DNA of 64,000 nt, from contig OU342630.1 in assembly GCA_910589415.1 (NCBI GenBank), positions 21,361,867-21,425,866 of the forward strand, written 5' to 3'. The position numbers were made by a program, and so were the translations under genes. The DNA is from Malachius bipustulatus. Taxonomy: Eukaryota; Arthropoda; Insecta; Coleoptera; Melyridae. The notes beneath the pieces are model-generated. The model was not told the DNA's origin and did not search any database. It was given only the letters and a program-made list of their open reading frames with translations. Shown here piece after piece: positions 25,605 through 64,000 of the stretch (positions are counted from its first letter, which is position 1; each line of letters starts with the position of its first letter).

Positions 25605-26442
25605 TTTATTTTTTATTTATTTTTATTTTTATTTTATTTTACACTGTATAAACAGGCGAAGCCCTTTACTATACAGGGACAATAACAGAAAAATTTCCAT
25701 ATAATACAATCATCCAAATCTAAAATGTGTAACAAATTTACAGTTTTTGGACCAAGGCATCTACAAAGAAAAAGGAGAAAGCAAATTAATGTTTAACGCT
25801 ACTCCTCAAGTCGCTAAGGCTGCTAGAAAAAATGTCAAAGCTAAATTGACCACCGTTATAATTGCCACACATCGTGTAAATCGGCGAAAACTTTAAGACG
25901 TTGGTATGATGAGACTGAAGATAAAACGTCTCATTCTGTCGAGAGCCCACCCTTGGTACACGAAACCGCAACCTCTCTAGAATTGGTGGGCAGTCAATTG
26001 CATTACCAAGCAACTTAACCAGGAACACCAAAGAGGCATAGCATCGTCGGTTCTCCAAAGAAGTAAAAGAAAATGTGTCCAACAATATTTGATGAGGATA
26101 GCCGATTACAGGATAAACACCATAAGCTTTATAATGCATATATTTCAAGAATCTACGCTGAATAGACTCAATTCCATCAATATAAATCTGATAGCCTGGG
26201 GACCATACAACAGACGCATACTCGAGCTTAGAGCGAACGAATGAAGCGTAAAGTACTTTTAAAGTATTTAAGTTGGTAAAATCCCTAGTGTTTCGAATGA
26301 CAAAACCAAGTGCCCTCGATGCCTCTGCAAGAATCCTCTCAATGTGAGAGGAGAACGATAGCTTTCTGTCAAATAACACCCCCAGATCGCGAACATGTTC
26401 AGGCCTACACAGCACCTGATCATTAAGAGAATTATTTAATTT
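25605..26442 (-). mobile_element. 5'-truncated LINE, 3' end of reverse transcriptase ORF
   Basis: Minus-strand ORF (25786-26415, continuing in frame to about 26440) reads HVRDLGVLFDRKLSFSSHI, then LYASFVRSKLEYASVVWSPG and IESIQRRFLKY. This is the segment after the reverse transcriptase active site in CR1/Jockey-type LINEs without RNase H. Stop at 25786, a 3' UTR of about 110 bp, and a tail of A-rich TAAAA units (25605-25640). The frame is intact, so this is a recent copy. Target duplication: imperfect GAGAATGATTATTTA / GAGAATTATTTA candidates, not certain. Confidence 0.88.
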
Positions 26443-28817
26443 TTTTATTATTCTGGAAACTGAAGATACTAGACATCAAACTATGACAATCGAGTTGAAC
26501 AAAAATGTAACTGGCTTAAGAGATAACAGGACAGGGGATCCTAACACAAAGTAGTAATTTTATTTTCAAAACGGTTCTCATGGTATCAATTTTCAAATTG
26601 GCACCTTTGCCAAAAAGATCCTATAGAGGGTAAGTATATAATATCGAAAAAATGATCTTACATTTGTGGTATGAGGTAACTCAATTTTCTTAAAAACTAT
26701 GCGAATTTAGAATATTCATAAGTATACTTTTTTTTTGTAAGAGGGCTCTTCTAGGGAATCCAACGCTGATGAGTAGGGTCTTGTAAGTCAATGCGCGTAG
26801 GAGTTGTTGGGAAAAAAAAGAGGATATACACCTTGTATCTATGCTACCTAACCTACTGATTATTTCCCCCCTATTTTTTTAAAAGGTATTTAAATTCGTT
26901 TTGTCTGCTCTTAATTATAATAAATAACCTCTTGATGTAAAAAATGACATTATGGATACTTTTATTCCCTAAAAGTCTTCTATCGACTGGTAAAGTCCCG
27001 CTGTAAAAACCTGATTTATCCTGTATAGTCAATTTGTCAATTTTGTCTCGTAAAAACTAGCAACTTTGCTATAATAATAATTGTTGGGCTCAATCGTTAT
27101 ATTATGTATTGATGATTAGTAACTCCATAGTTTCTAGATTTCCTCATTTGAAATTTCCCCAATTGATAGGTAAGTATGACGTATATTTACGGCAAAATAA
27201 AGAAAGAATTACTGCAATATCTTCAATGAACTTTGTTAGTGCATATCATGATATCTTCAATTACTTACACAAACTTTAAAAGTTTGTTTTAATCACAAAT
27301 TATCCTTCATTTTTGGAAGAACAGTTTTAAGAAAGATACTCGAGTGATTATCTAATTTATTAATTATTACTAATAATAGAAAGTGTTCCAGTATCAAGGT
27401 GCATTTAAATCAATATTCGGGCCAGTTTGACATACTATGTCCCGAAATATGTACATATATTGCACCTAAACTCTTTAACACTTTATATACTTACATCTTG
27501 TTTCGCGGTATATAAGTATAAAGTATATTCTGAGATAGTTATCAGTTAGTTAAATAGAGGCAAGAGGCATGATATAGAATATTCCACTAAATAAACAATT
27601 TTTCAAGAAATATGTGTAGATATCATTTAGGTACAATATGTTCAAAGAAAAATAATCTGCAATTCACTCACATAACCATTAAAATAACTAATGGAATGTT
27701 ATTGCTGTTCGATTAAAAATTTTGAACACAACAATTGAATTCGGAATGTCCATTTAAAGCAAATAAGTATAATTAATTTAAAGTTAAGTCACTTTTTCAA
27801 TTTTTATTATTACGCATTTATTTATATTATGTATTTATTTATATACATTTATTATCCCATAGTATTATTTATCACTTACTAGCATAGTAAACTATCAACA
27901 ATTAAACTAAAATCACGGTTGAACTCGACTTCTTAATACTTTATTGTCTTATAAAAATAAGTCGTTATCAATCATTAATATCAACATGTTAACAACTTTT
28001 GATTAAACACTTATTTTTTACACGGCTAGTCGGGTGGAGTCTATCCTATTAAGTCCACTGGATTTACACATGTACTGATATTTTCGACATTACGTCCAGA
28101 ATTTGCTCATACGTAATTTTTTTTGAATGAATTGGATATTTAAGAATGCATCATACTTCAATCGAGTGGCATAAAGCGGAAGACAAATACTTAAACACTA
28201 CTTCTTCTTCACCCCTAACACAAACTTCTTATAAACGAGAATAGAGCTTTCTGTGACAGATTAGACATTAGAAGAGGTTTAGAAGAAGTCATCTAGTACT
28301 TACTATCTGTGTGAGTCTGCCAAAGCTTTGTTGAAAAATTTAGAAATTTTCTCTTCAATACATATATCATTAAACTATTCAAGAAATATAACTAATGAAA
28401 GAAAAGGAAGTAAAACGATAAAGCAATAATGTTGATCTTCAATATTGTTACGCTGACGCTCTTATTTTATCATCTTCCAATTATTACACACGTTATCCAA
28501 CAGATTAATATTATAAACTATTGATTTTCAATTCATTAAAAAAGCATTAGCAGACCAAATTTATATCCTTGATTACCTCAACATTTATCATCCAAATACC
28601 AATCCAGAAAACTCAATAGACTGGCTGTTTACCCGACGAAGGCGTCAATTACTCCGAGGTGATTGAATTGCAAATTACTTAGGCAGGTTATATTACAGCT
28701 ATCAGGGTACATAAGTACCTAACAATAAACCTCAGCAAGGGCGAGAGGAGAGCAGTCTCTAAGTGGTTTGACTGGCTAGAAGAGAGCAGACAGTAGAGGC
28801 CGAGGACGGTCCTGGTC
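26443..28817. other. 3' flank of PKC; no further feature recognised
   Basis: AT-rich. The last ~200 bp before 28818 is the likely PKC 3' UTR. No canonical poly(A) hexamer on the minus strand is seen down to about 28000, only AATATA (28689-28694). No second gene is recognised. Confidence 0.4.
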
Positions 28818-59475
<30,658 letters not shown>

Positions 59476-59929
59476 CTGGAAAATTCAGAAATGCTGTGAA
59501 GTAGGCAATAATTTACAAACTTTGTTCTAACTTTATCGCTACTTTATATTGAAAGTTTTTTAAAACATTCTTTAGTTCAAAAACTCAACTGATGCGATGA
59601 TTGTACCTAATAACAAACTTCGAGTACCCTTTTTAAAAGGAGATTATAAGAAACTTCAACTACACGTTGATCGAGGTGATAAATTGAGACTGAAAGACAA
59701 GTTTCAGTAAGATATGCATACTTTAGACGAAATGTGGCTACAACTTTGAAAAACTTAGCAAAGAAGTTTGCAACCAGCCGAAGAAAACAAACTACCTATG
59801 TGATTCAAAGAGAAAAGTTTAGTCAAATACCTTTACCTGATTTCTTATACTATCAGAGTTATAGTCACAATAACAAATATCTGATCACTTCGCCCACATT
59901 TATTTTAGATGTTCAAATACCTGTATACA
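59476..59929. other. Upstream PKC intron, nothing recognised
   Basis: No C1 or C2 coding similarity on the minus strand. Begins with the TTTTCCAG acceptor of the C2 exon. Confidence 0.45.
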
Positions 59930-60330
59930 GTGTGTGTATATGTATAAAGTTTGGAACAAAATTAATAATTCCGTTATGTCACTCTTGTATGGAAATCGCT
60001 CTGATAGGTCGTTTTTATTTCTTAAAATGCCATGTTCTGAAGCATTCATATAATTTACATTTTATTATGAAGTCATTGGTTTTTGGCTAATGACGTCATC
60101 ACATTTTTTTTAATGACACCCCAATTGTGATCTATAGTTACAAAAATTATTTTAGACAGAATATTAACTTTCAATTTCAAACTTTTTTTGCGAAATAAAC
60201 GAAATGTTTTTTAAAAAGACTTTATTCTAAATCTACACCAATTCAAAGGTCTTCCTAACGCTAACATTTTCTCAAAGTTTCACACACAAGAAGAAGTTCA
60301 AAAAAGTTCTGGCATGTCACACTTTCAATT
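59930..60330 (-). repeat. Dispersed repeat, copy 2 (inverted relative to 1.7-2.0 kb)
   Basis: Reverse complement has ATGACGTCATTAGCCAAAAA, CCAATGAC, ACGACCT, CGATTTCCATA and ATAACGG in the order seen at 1845-1970. Non-coding, family unknown. Confidence 0.55.
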
Positions 60331-60394
60331 ATTGTTGTGTATGTTATAAATAGAGCTCGGATTATATGCAAGAAAAATTACAAAAATATGCGCA

Positions 60395-62575
60395 TATACA
60401 GGGTGATTCATGAGTGACCTTACATAGACCAATGGTGATAAGTGGACTTCAAGGCGGGTCGAAAACCATAAAAGAATTTTTTTTTGTGTGATTGGTTAAG
60501 AAGTTACAGGGTGTTTTATGTCTCAGGTACAAAACTTTGATAGGCGATATTTCTGAAACGGCTGGAGATATTTTGTAGAAATTTACTAGGAATGGTGCAT
60601 TCCGGAAACTCATCAAAACCGCATTCTGAGTTAATTAAAAATCCAGGACCGGACTTGAAAATTTTTGCCCCCATGGTCTTTGTTGAAAAAGTTTATTTTC
60701 TGACCGTGCTACTGAAAAACTGTCATCGAATTTGAAAAGATAAGGAAAAACTCTATAGAAATAATTCCTCAATTTGAACGGCACACCCAAACCGTCTCGA
60801 AAAAAAAATGTCAAAGTAAAACTTCTCAGTAAATTATCGTTTTCGAGCAGACATATTTTACTTAATGTTCGTCTGAATTCCTTCAAATTTATTTTTTGAC
60901 TTGTTTCTGTGGGAAAAATGTCAGTGTAAATTAAATGTTATCAATATTAATGTTATAAACGGTTCTCAAAATGTCCTTTACCAACTTCAATACATTTCCT
61001 GCAGCGTTTCCATAAATTTTGGTTTGCTTTTTGAATTAGTTGCCTGTTGTTTCTAATTTTATCAGCAACTACCAGTATTCGCGTCCTGAGCTCCTCTCTG
61101 GTACTTACTTCCGTTTTTTAGACTTCCTGCTTCATATGGCCCCATGGGTAATAGTCTAAAACAGTGAGGTTGGGGGACCTAGGTGGTCAGGAATGAGGGC
61201 CGCCGCGCCCGAACCAACGATTGGGGTACTCATTGTGGAGATGCTCTCTGACTTGTCGAGAAAAATGCGGTGGTGCCCCATCTTGCTGGAAGGAAAGAGC
61301 ACGCCTGTTCACGTTCGCCTCTGCAAGCAAGCCGGGCAAAAAGACTTGTAGGAAAAGTAAATAAATTTCCCCCGTGAGCCGCCCAGCAAAAATGGGGTCC
61401 TATTAGGGTATCATTTGCAATGCCACACTGCACATTTATAGAAAATCTGTTGCGAGTTCTTCTGAACAACAGAGCGCGGATTTTCATATGCCCATAGGTG
61501 GGAGTTTTTTTTATTCGTTACACCATCCCGCGTGAACTGAGCTTCGATCAGTACACAAAATTCTACGCAGTCCATTCAATGGAACTTCATTGAATGGTTG
61601 AAGCCTCTGTACGCTTTGTACGTGACAGGGATGAATCCGCGCTCTTCTTTTTTTTTCAAGGTTTCCGATACTCTTGATTGAGAAATGCCCAGTGCTTGCC
61701 CAATTCTTCGCGTAGTTGTACTTGGATTTACTGCCACCATCTCCACGATGTTTTGATGGTTCAGATTTTTCAATTGAGGTTCAGCATTCCTTTGAACTCA
61801 GGGAAATATGCCGTGGTTTCGAGAAAATTGGAAAACAGACGCGAAACGTTACATGGGCCGGTGTTCTTCGATTGTGATCTTCTATGGTATTCTCTCGCAG
61901 CTACTCTTGAATTTCCATTGCAGAAACCATACACAAACATAATGTCTGCGTATTCGTTATTAGTGAAATGATTTGTGATTATTAGTGAAATCTGAAAATT
62001 TTGCAGTTGACACCTGATTTCCCAGTAATAAAGCTTGGCCTTCTGTCAAACATTTTTCCCACAGAAACAAGTCAAAAAATAAATTTGAAGGAATTCAGAC
62101 GAACATTAAGTAAAATATGTTTGCTCGAAAACGATAATTTACTGAGAAGTTTTACTTTGACATTTTTTTTCGAGACGGTTTGGGTGTGCCGTTCAAATTG
62201 AGGAATTATTTCTATAGAGTTTTTTCTTATCTTTTCAAATTCGATGACAGTTTTTCAGTAGCACGGTCAGAAAATAAACTTTTTCAACAAAGACCATGGT
62301 GGCAAAAATTTTCAAGTCCGGTCCTGGATTTTTAATTAACTCAGAATGCGGTTTTGATGAGTTTCCGGAATGCACCATTCCTAGTAAATTTCTACAAAAT
62401 ATCTCCAGCCGTTTCAGAAATATCGCCTATCAAAGTTTTGTACCTGAAACATAAAACACCCTGTAACTTCTTAACCAATCACACAAAAAAAATTTCTTTT
62501 GTGGTTTTCGACCCGCCTTGAAGTCCGCTTATCACCATTGGTCTATGTAAGGTCACTCATGAATCACCCTGTATA
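60395..62575. mobile_element. Long-TIR mariner-like element carrying a transposase relic
   Basis: TATACAGGGTGATTCATGAG and CTCATGAATCACCCTGTATA. Inverted arms of about 525 bp (60395-60925, 62050-62575) are nearly identical, and a TTACAGGGTGTTTTA motif lies about 110 bp inside each end. The central 1.1 kb contains a decayed transposase on the minus strand. It is inserted in the hAT-like element near its left end. This is the one TACAGGGTG element in the window with coding remains, and so the key to the class of all the others. Confidence 0.9.
60953..61980 (-). pseudogene. Mariner-type transposase pseudogene
   Basis: Order follows insect mariner-type transposases: HFTNNEYADIMFVYGFCNGN (DUF4817-like start, near 61975-61915) and SRVAAREYHRRS; then an HTH, VAVNPSTTTRRIGQALGISQ and SRVSETLKKK (61576-61773 ORF); RILCTDRSS (first catalytic Asp region, near 61560); RFSINVQCGIANDTLIGPHF (61400-61450); NRWFGRGGPHS, where the family has GGPxxWPPRSPDLTPLD and a TGA replaces Trp (near 61190); LDYYPWGHMKQEV then a TAA; and TEVSTREELRTRILVVADKI to GKGHFENRL and stop at 60953. 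Several stops and frameshifts make it inactive. It lies between the long inverted arms of the element. Confidence 0.82.
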
Positions 62576-62787
62576 TGCAGGGTTTTTCAACCAAATATGC
62601 AACAAAATATGCAAAATATGCAAAACATATGCAAAATGTTTATTTAACGGAAAATAGTAAAAATGCAATTGTGTTCGCATTTATTTTGGATTGGCCTAAA
62701 AAGGTGTTTGTAAAAAAAATAAAAGGTGTTGGCCTAGTTTCTTATTGCTTAAAATCTTTTTCGCTTCCCTAATTTATTGCTGAGGAA

Positions 62788-63300
62788 CTATACAGGGTGC
62801 ACCATGTATCCTTCTTTATATTGCTATCTCTTAACGCTAACAGATACAGGGTCGGTTAACCAAGTCCAAAGAAGCGCAATTTTGTGGCCATCTCGAATCA
62901 GTCAAGACATACAAAATATCTATGACCGTTCCTGAAATATCCTGAAAAAATTAAAAATCGAGATTTCTTATTTTTGCCATATCTTCTTTTATTATTGGAG
63001 ATTAATAAATAATTTTTTGTGGGCTTACATAAGTCGACAAGAGCTACCCATCTGACATTTCAAAAATTTTCAAAGCCGACTAGATCCCAGGATTTTCATA
63101 GTCAACTTTCGTTTTTCTTATGGCCACCATATTGTTTTTTTATGTTGTTCGGTATAAAAAAAATCATAAAAACGAAAAATTGGTAAACTTCAAAAAAAAA
63201 AAAAAATTTTCTTCTTCTTTTTTCTTTAGAAAAAAGACAACTTTTTTTCTAGTATATCCGCCAATAAGATAAAAAAAAGATGTCAAAATAAGTATTTTAT
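62788..63300. repeat. Solo TACAGGGTG end inside the hAT-like element
   Basis: TATACAGGGTGCACCATGTA at 62790, and a second ACAGATACAGGGTCGG about 50 bp inside. No inverted partner is visible before 63428. Confidence 0.45.
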
Positions 63301-63671
63301 GTGGCAAAAATAACAAAATATGCAGAAATATGCAAGTTTTCTAAAAAAAAGGCATTTCGTGCGAAAAATGCATAAAATATGCAAAATATGCAAAAATATG
63401 CATTTTGCATATTATAATCCGAGCTCTAGTTATAAAAATTCAAAAAAATATTGACTCGTAACTTTAATTCCGACGTAAAAGTTCTACAGTAGTACTCGTT
63501 TGTCACTGTAATAGTCCCAATATTTATTTTCCAACAAAGAACTAACTAAATCTGTTTGTCCCCTCTTTTCTTCCGTGATTTACTTTTACGTATTTACGTT
63601 TACTTACACTATGAAGGAATCAAGCTTGACAAGTACGATGTTGCTTAGTATAAGTGAGTAAGCGTTTATTC

Positions 63672-64000
63672 TACATAGGGTGTTGTGAAAAAGTCGGTCA
63701 GGTCAAGTTCTTAGCTACGGATTGTTTCACCAAAAATAATGGGACTTTCCTCATCATAAAAAAATTATTAAAAATAAGCGATGCTTTTTTCCACTTTTTT
63801 TCTCGAAAACAGTTCACATTATAAAAAAAAAAGTATTTGACTAGAAGTATCTTTTTTATATGGAAAACATTGACAGTTTAAAATGTGCTTCCACAATGCC
63901 AATTTTTGCAGTGTCGTAAAAATTAGAGGCAAAAAAATTTCAAGCAACCCCAAAATCTCCGCCACTGCTATATGAAAAAAAATTAATCAGACCTCAAAAA
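63672..64000. mobile_element. Left part of a foldback element, cut by window end
   Basis: CATAGGGTGTTGTGAAAAAG (first base of the motif changed) starts near 63674. The core at 63905-63975 (GCAGTGTCGTAAAAATTAGA, AAAATCTCCGCCACTGC) matches the 24.8-kb and 17.8-kb elements. The rest is beyond the window. Confidence 0.65.

Larger units (their letters stand above)
60351..63428. mobile_element. hAT-like element with 8-bp target duplication
   Basis: TAGAGCTCGGATTATA at the left and TATAATCCGAGCTCTA at the right (one extra base aside) are inverted ends. GTTATAAA is duplicated at 60343-60350 and 63429-63436. An 8-bp duplication is the hAT signature. AAATATGCA repeats are dense next to both ends (60380-60392, 62596-62640, 63310-63410). 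About 2.2 kb of the interior is a later mariner-type insertion. Confidence 0.85.

Noticed and set aside
62580..63420. CRISPR-like regular repeats (AAATATGCA)
   Set aside because: Irregular spacing, eukaryotic context and position at hAT-like ends; simple subterminal repeats.
59476..64000. Missing PKC exons (C1 domains, front of C2)
   Set aside because: I looked on the minus strand for Cys/His-rich C1 patterns and DPYVK-type C2 motifs and found only transposon sequence; they must lie outside the window.

Overview
This window is AT-rich eukaryotic DNA, almost certainly from an insect. The only host gene I can recognise is the 3' part of a conventional (calcium-dependent) protein kinase C on the minus strand. 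Eight exons with GT-AG introns run from the second half of the C2 domain (59475) to the stop codon (28818). Joined, they encode 436 residues without a break: C2 end, hinge, complete kinase domain and AGC-kinase tail. The C1 domains, the first half of C2 and the promoter lie beyond the right edge. The insect assignment rests on the PKC sequence, the intron/transposon structure, R1-, Jockey- and RTE-like retrotransposons, a tRNA-derived SINE and mariner-like transposases. I cannot name the order with confidence; a beetle or another insect with a large genome would fit.

Almost everything else is mobile DNA. Left of the PKC stop (1-28.8 kb) I see no host exon. This part holds long-inverted-repeat (foldback) elements with TACAGGGTG-type ends (2.0-3.1, 7.5-8.0, 17.0-17.9, 19.7-21.8, 23.5-24.2, 24.3-25.1 kb). 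It also holds a near-perfect 0.4-kb hairpin, a 5'-truncated LINE with a 14-bp target duplication (8.9-10.2 kb), a mariner transposase relic (18.7-19.3 kb), a SINE with a 13-bp target duplication (25.28-25.54 kb) and another LINE 3' end (25.6-26.4 kb).

Within the gene the small introns are clean, but three introns of 6.1, 8.9 and 11.9 kb are packed with nested elements. The last intron carries a foldback, a LINE ORF1 relic and a LINE inserted into a second LINE. The 8.9-kb intron carries a 2.6-kb foldback with Cys-rich fragments and a degenerate satellite, a piggyBac-like TTAA element and two copies of a LINE, one with a further LINE insertion. A 2.0-kb intron holds an RTE-like relic. The 11.9-kb intron holds an R1-clade LINE and a four-level nest: LINE relic, foldback, Harbinger-like element with a MADF ORF, then a small TIR element.

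Right of the exons (59.5-64 kb, an upstream PKC intron) an 8-bp-duplicated hAT-like element has been entered by a 2.2-kb long-TIR element containing a broken mariner-like transposase. That last element offers a plausible autonomous source for the TACAGGGTG foldback families. Target duplications and interruption order let the insertion history be read directly.
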